A stretch of 64,000 nt of DNA from Phenylobacterium sp. J426 (GTDB taxonomy: Bacteria; Pseudomonadota; Alphaproteobacteria; Caulobacterales; Caulobacteraceae): assembly GCF_024699945.1 (NCBI RefSeq), contig NZ_JAJOMY010000001.1, positions 1,178,001 through 1,242,000 on the forward strand. The letters are read 5' to 3'. Positions 19,107 to 27,274 of this stretch are shown here, piece after piece. The stretch's first letter is position 1; every line of letters starts with the position of its first letter. A program made the position numbers and the translations under genes. The notes beneath the pieces were generated by a model. The model ran no database searches. It saw only the letters and a program-made list of their open reading frames with translations, and was not told the origin of the DNA.

Positions 19107-19511
19107 ATGGCAGGCTGGCTCGTGAAGTCGGAGCCCAACACCTACAGCTTCGAGGACCTGCAGCGGGACGGCCGCACCGTCTGGGACGGCGTGCGCAACA
19201 ACGCCGCCGCCCTGCACCTCAAGGCCATGAAGGTCGGCGACGAGGTGCTCTTCTACCACTCCCAGGAAGGCCTGGCGGTCGTGGGGATCGCCAAGGTGGC
19301 CAAGGAAGCCTTCCCGGACGCGAGCGACCCCTCGGGCCGCTTCGTCGCCGTCGAGCTCACGCCGGTGCGGCCGCTGAAGACTCCCGTCACCCTGCAGCAG
19401 ATGAAGGCCGAGCCAGCGCTCGCCGACATGGCCATGATCCGCCAGTCGCGCCTGTCGGTCTCGCCGGTCACCGCCGCCGAGTGGGACGCCATCCTGAAGA
19501 TGGCTGGCTAG
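19107..19511 (+). CDS. EVE (PUA-like) domain protein
   Basis: A 134-residue single-domain EVE protein: WLVKSEPNTYSFEDLQRDG at the N-terminus, WDGVRNNAAALHLKAMKVGD, EVLFYHSQE and a terminal SVSPVTAAEWDAIL. EVE domains have a PUA-like fold and bind modified bases in DNA or RNA. The stand-alone form, related to thymocyte nuclear protein 1, has no settled bacterial role. GAGGGGGCGGAAG precedes the start. It is the last gene of the leu operon, and its stop interlocks with the convergent MarR-GNAT gene through a shared CTAG. Confidence 0.9.
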   Translation: MAGWLVKSEPNTYSFEDLQRDGRTVWDGVRNNAAALHLKAMKVGDEVLFYHSQEGLAVVGIAKVAKEAFPDASDPSGRFVAVELTPVRPLKTPVTLQQMKAEPALADMAMIRQSRLSVSPVTAAEWDAILKMAG

Positions 19512-20432
19512 AGGTCCAGGTCCCAGCGCTCGCTGGTTAGGCCGTAGCCGCCGAAGTCGCGGTTCGGCCAGCTCTCCTTCAGCTCGAAGCCGGCGCTCGC
19601 ATAGATCCTCCGGGCGGCCACGAGGATGCTTTGCGTCCAGAGCGTCATCCGCCGGTAGCCTACGGCCCGCGCCTCGGCGATGCAGGCATCGACCAGGCGC
19701 CGGCCAAGGCCCGTGCCGCGCGCCGAAGGGTCCACCAGCAACAGCCGCAGCTTGGCGGTGTCGTCATCCCCCTTGGCCAGGACGATGGAGCCGACGTTCC
19801 GGCCCGCCTGTTCGGCGATCCAGACGCGCTCACGCTCCGGATCGAAAGCGTCGATCAGCTCGGCCACGATGCGGGCGACCATCGCCTCGAACCGGGCGTC
19901 CCACCCGTACTCGCGCGCATAGAGCTCGCCGTGCGCCTGGACGATCCAGCCGTAGTCGCCGGTTCGGGGCGCGCGCAGGATCCAGGGCTCCGGCCGCGGC
20001 GCGCCGTGCAGGAGCCGCTCCACCGTCTCCAACGCGCGTGTGAGCTCAGCCCGCTGGTCAGCGGACAGGTTGGCGATCAGCGCCTCAGCGTGGGCGGCGG
20101 ACCGCTGCTGAAGCATCTCCATCAGCGCCGCGCCGGCGCCCGCTTGGCCGGATCACCACACTGCGGCCATCCACGTCCGATCGCTCGCGTACGATCAGAC
20201 CGTCACGCTCGAGACGCTTCAGGATCCGGCTCAGGTAGCCGGCGTCCAGGCCAGTGCGTTCGGATACGAGTTTGGGCGTCACGCCGCCTGAGGTCGCAAT
20301 CTCGTACAGCGTCCGCGTCTCGGCGAGCGTGTAGGGGCTGCCGACGTGGCCCTTGTCCATCACGCCGATGGCGCGGGTGTAGAAGCGGTTGAAGCGGCGT
20401 ATGACCGCCACAGTGTCTCGCGAAGCCGTCAT
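19508..20432 (-). CDS. MarR-type regulator fused to GNAT acetyltransferase, one frame break
   Basis: Corrected for one extra base near 20148, this is a 307-residue fusion. A MarR winged helix comes first (about residues 1-110, with YTLAETRTLYEIATSGG and AGYLSRILKRLERDGLI). A GNAT domain follows (about 155-307, with LLLVDPSARGTGLGRRLVD as the acetyl-CoA loop and ARRIYASAGFEL). The join runs from RSVVIRP to AGAALMEMLQQR. Such fusions are common in Alphaproteobacteria and are thought to sense or modify a small molecule. The ATG at 20432 is chosen because the MarR domain starts there. An inverted repeat 24 bases upstream is a likely self-operator. Confidence 0.88.
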
Positions 20433-20455
20433 GCCGCCACTGTGGCGCTTGAAGC

Positions 20456-20468
20456 TTGACGGAGTCAA
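20456..20468. promoter_or_regulatory. Candidate MarR-GNAT autoregulatory operator
   Basis: TTGAC (20456-20460) and GTCAA (20464-20468) form an exact inverted repeat with a three-base centre. Read on the gene's strand, its first half gives TTGACT, which could double as a -35 element. Its position 24 bases before the start codon suits repression. The link to this regulator is inferred from position. Confidence 0.45.
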
Positions 20469-20639
20469 CTAACCCGGTCGTTACCCATTTTGGGGCGAGG
20501 GGCCATCTCCGATTGCGTATTTTCGCCCGCTGGTTGTGTTGCAGAAAAGGTCGGAAATTCACTGTTAACGTCACGGGTCGAACCTCGCGACTGATGAGGC
20601 CGCACCGGCGGCCGGTGCGCGGAGGCCAGGGACAGCGCC

Positions 20640-21227
20640 ATGTCGCTCGATGCCGCTTCGCGCGCGCGCTTCAACCTCGAGCGCGCCGCGGTCATGCTGC
20701 TGGACGACACGCCCCTGGGCATGTCGATCCTGGTCCAGATCGTGACGGGGCTGGGGGCCAAGACCCTCTATCGCTGCGCCACCGTGGAGCAGGCAGAGCA
20801 GGTCGCTTCGAATTACGAGCTCGACCTTGCCATCGTCGACGGCATGGCGCCCTCGGGGCGAGGCTACGACTTCGTTCGCTGGTTGCGGACCGAGGCTAAG
20901 GAGCCCAACTGCTACACCCCGGTGCTGATCACCACCGCCCACACGCCGGCCAGCGACGTGGCCCGGGCCCGCGACTGCGGCGGCCATATCATCATCAAGA
21001 AGCCGATCGCGCCGAAGGTGATGCTCGAGCGCATCCTCTGGGTCGCCAAGGAGGGCCGGCCGTTCCTGTTTTCCGGGGGCTATGTCGGGCCCGATCGCCG
21101 TTTCCGCAACGACGGGCCTCCCGGCGGCGTCGGCCGTCGCCGGGAGGATCTCGCCGCCGCGGCGGCCGCGGAAGCCGCCGCGCAGACATCACCCGAGACC
21201 CCGCCCGAAATCCGGCAGGCCTCATGA
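20640..21227 (+). CDS. Response-regulator receiver protein, orphan CheYIII-like paralogue
   Basis: A 195-residue receiver protein with a complete phosphorylation site: acidic pair Asp22-Asp23 in VMLLDDTPLG, acceptor Asp67 in LAIVDGM, Thr in VLITTAHT and Lys in IIIKKPIAP. It is a clear paralogue of the cheYIII product at 60471-61076. Both share ARDCG before the Lys motif, a long beta-strand segment ending ILW, and a C-terminal tail of the form GPDRR...GPP-G---GRR. The downstream gene starts inside its stop (ATGA) and resembles CheE, so the pair copies the end of the chemotaxis operon. It starts 207 bases from the divergent MarR-GNAT gene. Function may be motility-related but is not shown. Confidence 0.85.
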   Translation: MSLDAASRARFNLERAAVMLLDDTPLGMSILVQIVTGLGAKTLYRCATVEQAEQVASNYELDLAIVDGMAPSGRGYDFVRWLRTEAKEPNCYTPVLITTAHTPASDVARARDCGGHIIIKKPIAPKVMLERILWVAKEGRPFLFSGGYVGPDRRFRNDGPPGGVGRRREDLAAAAAAEAAAQTSPETPPEIRQAS

Positions 21228-21685
21228 CCAGCGTCCGGTTCGTCTTCCCGAAAGTCCGGTTGGCTGAGCTCATCAAGACGCCTGGCGGGCTGACGGTCGC
21301 CGAGGCGCTGGAGCGCGCCCAGGACAACCTCGACACCTTGAAGCCGACGTGCGTCGCCGAACTCACCGCGCTGCTGGAGTTCGCCGAGGCCGCTCTGGAT
21401 CGCCTCGACCCCGCGTTCGACGATGCAGGCCTCGCCGATCTGTACGCCATCGCCGTCCGCGGGATCGGCGCAGGCGCGGTCTGCGGTCTGCCCGCCGCCG
21501 ACGAGGCGCTGGGCAGCCTGTGCGACCTCGTCGACCATCTGCGGACCGGAGGCGCGTACGATCGCGCAGCCGTCGGCGTCCATGTGCAGTCCTGGCGGTT
21601 GCTGATGAACCCCGACCTGCCGTCGGAAGCGGCCCGGCTCATGCTGGACGGCCTGCGCAAGGTAAGCGCCCGCTACGCCGCGTGA
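21224..21685 (+). CDS. CheE-like small helical protein
   Basis: A 153-residue, mostly alpha-helical protein. Its N-terminus (VRFVFPKVRLAELIKTPGGL, then TVAEALERAQDNLD) and its overall plan match the CheE product at 59989-60471. Both start with a basic-hydrophobic segment, then a Gly-containing TVAEA/TQSEAIKAA helix, then long helices. They also share VHV-Q or VHVDALQ near the end. CheE of Caulobacter is a chemotaxis-cluster protein of unclear activity. The ATG overlaps the stop of the CheYIII-like gene. Homology to CheE is my reading of pattern and context, not an alignment score. Confidence 0.65.
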   Translation: MTSVRFVFPKVRLAELIKTPGGLTVAEALERAQDNLDTLKPTCVAELTALLEFAEAALDRLDPAFDDAGLADLYAIAVRGIGAGAVCGLPAADEALGSLCDLVDHLRTGGAYDRAAVGVHVQSWRLLMNPDLPSEAARLMLDGLRKVSARYAA

Positions 21686-21694
21686 TCCCGGCTG

Positions 21695-22074
21695 TCAGGC
21701 CTCGAGGGTCATCTGGGTCTGGGTGACCATCGCCAGCAGCTTGCCGTCAGAGCCGGTGATCCGCGTCTGCCAGACGCTGGAGCGGCGGCCCACATGCAGC
21801 GGCGTGGCCTCGCCCTGCACCGTCGAGCCGACCGGAGCCGCGCGCAGGAAGTTGGTCTTGCTCTCCAGCGTCGTCGTCCGGGCGCCGGCGCCGAGGTTCA
21901 TGACCGCGCCGATCGCGCCCAAGGCGTCCGCAAATGCCATGAAAGCGCCGCCGTGCAGGATGCCGCCCGCCGTGCAGAGGTCGTCGCGCACCGCGAGGGC
22001 CCGATCACGCGCTCCTTCGACCGCTCCACGATCTCGACGCCCATCAGATCGGAGAACGGCATGCCTGTGGTCAT
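21695..22074 (-). CDS. PaaI-type hotdog thioesterase, one frame break
   Basis: Starting at MTTGMPFSDLMGVEIV (ATG at 22074), a missing base near 22000 must be restored to join ERVIG to VRDDLCTAGGILHGGAFM. The corrected protein has 126 residues. The active-site segment GGILHGGAFMAFADALGA is typical of PaaI/YdiI-like thioesterases, which hydrolyse aryl- or acyl-CoA. The rest follows the single-hotdog pattern (NFLRAAPVGSTVQGEAT, SSVWQTRI). Substrate is unknown. It converges on the CheE-like gene with a nine-base gap. Confidence 0.82.
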
Positions 22075-22187
22075 GAGATCTTCCCTGTCCCGTCGGCCCG
22101 AACCTTGGCCATTACCTCGCACGTCATGCCGCGGCTGAATTGCGCCAGACGTGCGTGAGCCTATCTGATGAGGGGTTGAGGATCGCT

Positions 22188-22252
22188 GCCTTGCCTTGGG
22201 GAAACGCAAGGCGTAACGGGACCGGCCCGGCAAGTCGTTCGGGCTTTCTTTT
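22188..22252 (+). promoter_or_regulatory. asd 5' leader with two hairpins, the second followed by a T-rich tract
   Basis: GCCTTGC (22188-22194) pairs with GCAAGGC (22206-22212). A weaker stem, GCCCG (22225-22229) with CGGGC (22240-22244), is followed by TTTCTTTT (22245-22252) just before the asd ribosome-binding site. The second could act as a weak terminator or attenuator. Five pairs with a ten-base loop is marginal, so this is tentative. Confidence 0.3.
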
Positions 22253-22263
22253 GGAGAATTGAG

Positions 22264-23295
22264 ATGGGTTACCGGGTCGCCGTGGTCGGCGCCACGGGCA
22301 ACGTGGGCCGCGAAATGCTGAACATCCTCGAGGAAGTGAACTTCCCCGTGGAGAAGATTCACGCGATCGCCTCGCGGAAATCCATCGGCCAGCTCGTCTC
22401 TTTCGGCAATCAGAACATCGCCTGCGAGGACGTCGAGCAGTTCGACTTCTCCAAGGTCGACGTGGTCCTGATGAGCGTCTCCGGCGGCTTCTCCAAGGAG
22501 TGGGCGCCGAAGATCGGCGCGGCCGGCCCGATCGTCATCGACAACTCGTCGGCCTGGCGCATGGACCCGGACGTCCCGCTCATCGTGCCGGAAGTGAACC
22601 CGGACGACGTGGAGTGGGCGAGCCGCAAGAACATCATCGCCAATCCGAACTGCTCGACCGCTCAGCTCGTCGTGGCCCTGAAGCCGCTGCATGACCGGGC
22701 GAAGATCAAGCGCGTGGTGGTGGCGACCTACCAGTCGGTCTCCGGAGCCGGGAAGGAAGGCATGGACGAGCTCTGGGACCAGACCAAGGGCGTCTTCGTC
22801 CTGGGCGCCCCCGAGCCCAAGAAGTTCCCCAAGCAGATCGCGTTCAACGTGATCCCCTTCATCGGCGCGTTCCGCGACGACGGCTTCACCGACGAGGAAG
22901 CCAAGATGTGGAACGAGACCCACAAGATTATCGACCCGGCCATCAAGCTGACGGTCACCTGCGTGCGCGTGCCGGTGATGGTCGGCCACTCCGAAGCGGT
23001 CAACATCGAGTTCGAGAACCCGCTCGACGAGGACGAGGCGCGCGAGATCCTTCGCGAGTCGCCGGGGCTGGTGGTCGTCGATAAGCACGAGCCCACGGGC
23101 TACATCACGCCGAAGGAGGCCCAGGGCGAGTTCCCGGTCTTCGTCAGCCGCATCCGCAAGGACGACACGGTCGAGCACGGTCTGTCCATGTGGGTGGTGG
23201 CCGACAACCTGCGGAAGGGCGCTGCGCTCAACGCTGTTCAGATCGCCGAACTGCTGCACCAGCGCGGCCTGATCCGCCAGAAGGCCCTCGTCTAG
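22264..23295 (+). CDS. asd: Aspartate-semialdehyde dehydrogenase
   Basis: Asd reduces aspartyl phosphate to the semialdehyde, the branch-point precursor of lysine/diaminopimelate, methionine and threonine. The 343-residue product opens with the NADP-binding YRVAVVGATGNVGREML and carries the active-site cysteine in ANPNCSTAQLVVALKPL. VATYQSVSGAGKEGMDEL and the late VADNLRKGAALNAVQIAE are family hallmarks. The ATG at 22264 follows GGAGAATTGAG. rarD starts two bases after its stop. It is required for cell-wall synthesis and is intact here. Confidence 0.97.
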   Translation: MGYRVAVVGATGNVGREMLNILEEVNFPVEKIHAIASRKSIGQLVSFGNQNIACEDVEQFDFSKVDVVLMSVSGGFSKEWAPKIGAAGPIVIDNSSAWRMDPDVPLIVPEVNPDDVEWASRKNIIANPNCSTAQLVVALKPLHDRAKIKRVVVATYQSVSGAGKEGMDELWDQTKGVFVLGAPEPKKFPKQIAFNVIPFIGAFRDDGFTDEEAKMWNETHKIIDPAIKLTVTCVRVPVMVGHSEAVNIEFENPLDEDEAREILRESPGLVVVDKHEPTGYITPKEAQGEFPVFVSRIRKDDTVEHGLSMWVVADNLRKGAALNAVQIAELLHQRGLIRQKALV

Positions 23296-23296
23296 A

Positions 23297-24235
23297 ATGC
23301 CTTCGTCGTCGGCGCCCGGCGGCGAGTCCCGCCTGGCGCTGACGGCGGGGATCGCCTGCTACCTCATCTGGGGTTTCGTACCGCTGGCCTTCCAGGCCAT
23401 CGGCCGCCTCGGCGTAGGACCATGGGAGATACTCGCCCAGCGCATCGTCTGGAGCATCCCCGCCGCAGCGCTGTTCGTGCTGGTGGCCGGCCAGTTCCGG
23501 CAGGTGCTGAGCGTGCTCCGCCGTCCGCGGGTGCTGGCATGGCTGGGACTTTCGTCCCTGCTCATCGCGCTGAACTGGGTCGTCTTCATCTGGGCCGTGA
23601 ACTCGGGCCGGCTGCTGGAAACCAGCCTCGGCTACTACATCAATCCGCTGGTCAACATGGCCGCCGGCGCCCTGCTGTTCCGGGAGCGGATCCCGGGTCT
23701 CGGAAAGGTCGCCATCGGCCTGGCCCTGATCGGCGTGGTGGTTCAGGCCGTCGCCCTCGGTCACCTGCCCTGGGTCTCGCTCGTCCTCGCCCTCAGCTTC
23801 GGCGGGTATGGCGTGGTTCGCAAGCAGGTGGCCGCCGACGCGCAGACGGGCCTCCTGGTGGAATGCCTGATCCTCGGCCTGCCTAGCCTGGCCTACATCG
23901 TCTGGCTGGAGACCGCCGGCCTCGGGCACTTCACCGACAGCGCGATCAGCATCGCCTGGCTTGTCGCCTCGGGCCCGATCACCGCCGTGCCGCTGGTGCT
24001 GTTTGCCTGGGCGGCCCGGCGCGTGCCGCTGTCGGCCATGGGCTTCCTCCAGTTCATAGCGCCCACCATCAGCTTCGGCTTCGGCCTGATGCAAGGTGAG
24101 CACTTCACGCCGCTGCGGGCGCTCTCGTTCGTGTTCATCTGGTTCGGCGCGGCGACCTTCGCGTACGCCGCTTGGCGCCGGAGCCGCACGCCCGCGGCGG
24201 TGACGCCGGTGGCCGAGGCGCAGGCCGCGGAATAG
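23297..24235 (+). CDS. rarD: EamA-family permease RarD
   Basis: A 312-residue inner-membrane protein with about ten hydrophobic segments. It carries the RarD pattern: [19 protein letters not shown], the [11 protein letters not shown] loop, [29 protein letters not shown] and [14 protein letters not shown]. RarD belongs to the drug/metabolite transporter superfamily; its substrate is unsettled, with export of small molecules suspected. The start lies one base after the asd stop, so the two are co-transcribed. A strong hairpin follows its stop. Confidence 0.9.
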   Translation: [312 protein letters not shown]

Positions 24236-24244
24236 GCGGGATGA

Positions 24245-24267
24245 CCGTGCGGCGTGGCGCCGCACGG
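24245..24267 (+). terminator. Hairpin after rarD
   Basis: CCGTGCGGCG (24245-24254) and CGCCGCACGG (24258-24267) make a perfect ten-pair stem with a three-base loop, nine bases after the rarD stop. No T run follows, so it may terminate weakly or protect the 3' end of the asd-rarD message. Confidence 0.55.
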
Positions 24268-24418
24268 CCGCGCTTGCTTCGCCCCTCGGCAGGAGGACCG
24301 CCGCACAGGCTGCAACCTTGGCTGGCGGCGCACGCCCCCAACTTGAGTAGGGCCCGACCTGTTCGGCGTCAGATCCTCGGCGCATCTGTCATGGCAGACG
24401 ACTGTCACGGAGGTTCCG

Positions 24419-24820
24419 ATGACCATATCCGAGACGCCGATCGCGCTCGTGGTCGACGACAACGACGCCAACCGCCTCGTCCTGGAGCTGATGCTGCAGG
24501 CCGCGGGCCTGCGGACCATCGGCGCGGCGTCCGGCGCCGACGCCCTGGCGCGCCTGCACGAGCAGGGCTTCGACCTCGTGGTCACCGATCTGCGCATGCC
24601 CGGCATCGACGGCCTTGGTCTGCTGGCCGCGATCCGCGCGATGCCGGAGACCCGTCACCTGCCCGTGGTCGCCACCTCCGCCGCACTGGTCTCCAGCCGC
24701 ACCGACGTCTTCCTCGAGCAGGGCTTCACCGCCTTCCTCGCGAAGCCGATGCTCGTCGCAGACGTCCAGGCCTGCGTCGAGGCGCTTGGCCTTGCCCGCC
24801 CCTGGGCTGTCGCCGCCTGA
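24419..24820 (+). CDS. Single-domain response regulator
   Basis: A 133-residue receiver domain without an output domain. The acidic pair is in IALVVDDNDANRLVLE, the acceptor Asp in LVVTDLRMPGIDG, the conserved hydroxyl residue in VVATSA and the Lys in FLAKPML. Such CheY-like proteins pass phosphoryl groups or bind targets directly. GGAGGTTCCG precedes the ATG. No kinase gene is adjacent, so the partner is unknown. Confidence 0.9.
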   Translation: MTISETPIALVVDDNDANRLVLELMLQAAGLRTIGAASGADALARLHEQGFDLVVTDLRMPGIDGLGLLAAIRAMPETRHLPVVATSAALVSSRTDVFLEQGFTAFLAKPMLVADVQACVEALGLARPWAVAA

Positions 24821-24940
24821 ACCCGCGCCTTAGGCGCGAAACCGCCGCCGAATACAACGCCACACTGTAGCCCGGTTTCATCCCCCAAATGGGCTGTGTC
24901 CGCCATCGACCGTTGGCGCAGCTTGTTCGAGGAGATGACC

Positions 24941-25498
24941 ATGAGCCTGTCCGCCCGCCTGCTTGCGGCGGCCGCCGCCGCGTACGCCTGCGCTCTCGCC
25001 GGCTCGGCCGTCGCCCAGACGTCGGCGCCGCATATCTACGGCTCGGCCGGCTACGGCCAGAAGGATGACAGTGATCTGGGCGCGGTCCAGCTCCGGCTCG
25101 GGACCCGCTTTGGCGCCTACTTCGGCGTCGAGGGCGAGTATGGCTTCGGTGTGAAATCCGACAAGGTCGACATCGCGGTCAGCCCGCCCGGCTACATCAA
25201 GCGCGAACTGCGCCACGAACTCGCCGCCTATGCCGTGGGCTACCTGCCCCTCTCGCCGCAGGCAGACCTGTTCGCCCGCGTCGGCTACGGCTCCACCTGG
25301 TTCAAGAGCGCCACCGACCTGACCCCCGACCGCTCGCGGATCACCTACAAGGACGACGCCACCTCACTGAACCTCGGCGTCGGCGGCCAGTACTTCTTCG
25401 ACGCCAGCAATGGCGTGCGGGTCGATTACGTCCGCCAGGACTACAAGGGCGCGCCCACCGACGACGTCTGGAGCATCGCCTATACGCGTCGCTTCTAG
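24941..25498 (+). CDS. Outer-membrane beta-barrel protein
   Basis: The product is 185 residues with a signal peptide (MSLSARLLAAAAAAYACALA, then GSAVAQ). Alternating aromatic strands follow (HIYGSAGYGQK, YFGVEGEYGFG, ADLFARVGYGSTWF), and the chain ends in YTRRF, the C-terminal Phe typical of outer-membrane barrels. It resembles OmpA-like/porin-family eight-strand barrels. Start choice: GGAG at 24931 is well spaced for the ATG at 24941; the ATG at 24935 is too close. The stop shares a CTAG with the convergent GNAT gene. Role unknown, possibly adhesion or surface structure. Confidence 0.82.
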   Translation: MSLSARLLAAAAAAYACALAGSAVAQTSAPHIYGSAGYGQKDDSDLGAVQLRLGTRFGAYFGVEGEYGFGVKSDKVDIAVSPPGYIKRELRHELAAYAVGYLPLSPQADLFARVGYGSTWFKSATDLTPDRSRITYKDDATSLNLGVGGQYFFDASNGVRVDYVRQDYKGAPTDDVWSIAYTRRF

Positions 25499-26009
25499 GC
25501 GAGCGGCTTCTCCATCACCGCCAGCACCAGCGGCGGGTCGAGCACTTCCGGGAACGGCTTGCTCTGGCCCGTCAGCCGGTAGCCGCGCCGCTCGTAGTAG
25601 GCGATGAGCTCGGTGCGGACCGAAACGACCGACAGCTCCATCGCGCGCGCGCCCCAGCGCTCGGCGGCCCAGGCTTCGGCGGCGGCGATCAGCGCCCGAC
25701 CGAGGCCGCCCGCCTGCCGCGTCGGCCGTACCGTCAGCATGCCGAAATAGGCCATCTCGGGGGCGACGCGACTGACACGCACGCAGCCCACGAGGGCTGC
25801 GCCCTCGCAGGCCAGCAGCACCACCTCGTTCGGGTCGGCGATCGCCGCGGCCAGTTCCTCCGTGCTGGTCCGGGGGTCTCCAGCAGGTCGGCCTCGTGGG
25901 TCCAACCGGCACGCGCGCTGTCGCCGCGATAGGCCGCCTCCACCAGATGGTGCATCGCCGGAACGTCCGCGGCCTTGGCTGGGCGAAAGGTCAGTCGGTC
26001 AGGGGCCAT
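25495..26009 (-). CDS. GNAT-family N-acetyltransferase, one frame break
   Basis: From the ATG at 26009 (MAPDRLTFRPAKAADVPAMH) the frame breaks at the G run 25872-25876, where one base is missing; corrected, the join is ADLLETP to RTSTEELAAAI and the protein has 171 residues. The acetyl-CoA loop is LTVRPTRQAGGLGRALI, and AYYERRGYRLTG is the usual late motif. Acceptor substrate is unknown. It lies 8 bases beyond the SDR gene stop on the same strand and may be co-transcribed with it. Confidence 0.82.
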
Positions 26010-26017
26010 GCCCCGCC

Positions 26018-26792
26018 TTAGCGGCTCCCCTGGCCGTCATCCACCTTGATGCAGGTTCCGGTCACGGCGTCCGACGCCGGCGAGACGAGGTACAGCAGGG
26101 TCGAGTCCAGTTGCGCCGGATCGCCGATCCGCTTGCGCGGCATGTGCTGCGAGATGTCGCCCATCCGCTCGAGCATCCCGTCCATCATCTCCGACTTGAA
26201 AGCCCCCGGCGCGATGGCGTTCACATTGATGCCGAACCTGGCCCACTCCACCGCCAGCGCCTCGGTCATCCGCACCACGGCGGCCTTGCTGACCGAATAG
26301 AGCGCCGCGCCGTTGCCGCTGTAGTTGAAGGCCGCGATCGACGCGATGTTGACGATCCGGCCCTGCCGCTCGGCCGCGATCAGCCGCTTGGCCACCTCGC
26401 ACGAGAGGACGAACGGCGCCCGCACGTTGACGTCCAGAACCCGGTCGATCAGCTCGAGCGGCATCTTGTGCGCCCGCTGGGCGTCGGGGGATGCCGGCGT
26501 TGTTGACGAGGATGCTCACCGGCCCCAGGGCGTCCTCCGCCACGTCCACCGCCCGCGGCAGGGCCTCTGCCTCGGCCATGTCGACCACCACCGACGCGGC
26601 CTGACCGCCGGCTGCCTCGATCTCGGCCACCAGCTCGTCCAGCCGGTCCGCGCGCCGCGCAGCCACCGCCACCTTGGCGCCGCAGGAGGCGAGCACGCGG
26701 GCGAACCGCCGCCCAAGCCCCGACGAGGCGCCGGTGATCAGGGCCGTCTGGCCAGAAAGGTCGTGCGAGGTGTTGGGCAGGTCGTAGCTCAC
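26018..26792 (-). CDS. Short-chain dehydrogenase/reductase, one frame break
   Basis: The GTG at 26792 (VSYDLPNTSHDL) has AGGAG at good spacing. One extra base in the G run 26486-26490 must be removed to join LVNNAGIP to DAQRAHKMPLELI, giving 257 residues. The NAD(P) motif is TGASSGLGRRFA, the NNAG motif is present, and the catalytic set is Ser in IVNIASIAAF with Tyr-x3-Lys in YSVSKAAV. The C-terminal half contains AIAPGAFKSEMMDGML. It is a cytoplasmic oxidoreductase of unknown substrate, perhaps acting on hydroxy-acyl groups. Confidence 0.86.
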
Positions 26793-26881
26793 CGGGCGTC
26801 TCCTCTTGTCCCTGTCTTTTCCCATGAGCCTGGGGCAGATGACGTGACGGACGGCCAGGACAAAGAACGGGCGCGAGAGCC

Positions 26882-27274
26882 ATGAAACAGCATGAGGACG
26901 AGGACGGCGGCGGCTTTGATGTCGACGACTGGGGCCGCCTGCAACCGTTCGCCGGACGGGTCGCGACACTGGAGGACGTCCAGGCCCGCCGCGCCGTCTT
27001 CGCTCTGGGCGAGACGGGCGATCCTCGCCCGCTCGACATGGAACTGCCACAGCCGGTGATCTGGTGGGAGGAAGACGGGGAACAGGCCGCCGTCGCCGTT
27101 CAGGCCGAGGCCCACGTGGGCCCCGACGGCGAGACCATGGAAGTGCTGGGCCTCATCCTGCCGGATGGCGAGGGCGCCGTGGCCCTGCTCGAAGACGTCG
27201 ATCTGGTCGACGACACCGACCCGACGTGGCGCGATCTGGTCACCCGGGCCGTGGACGGGGCCGACGACGCATAG
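26882..27274 (+). CDS. Acidic hypothetical protein
   Basis: A 130-residue, strongly acidic cytoplasmic protein (MKQHEDEDGGGFDVDDWG, then several Asp/Glu-rich turns) with no signal peptide or membrane segment. I do not recognise a domain. Predicted strands around QPVIWWEEDGEQAAVAVQAE and EVLGLILPDGEGAVALLEDV suggest a small beta-rich fold. It overlaps the convergent CPBP protease gene by 35 bases and is divergent from the SDR gene. Codon use looks like that of its neighbours, so it is probably real. Confidence 0.6.
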   Translation: MKQHEDEDGGGFDVDDWGRLQPFAGRVATLEDVQARRAVFALGETGDPRPLDMELPQPVIWWEEDGEQAAVAVQAEAHVGPDGETMEVLGLILPDGEGAVALLEDVDLVDDTDPTWRDLVTRAVDGADDA

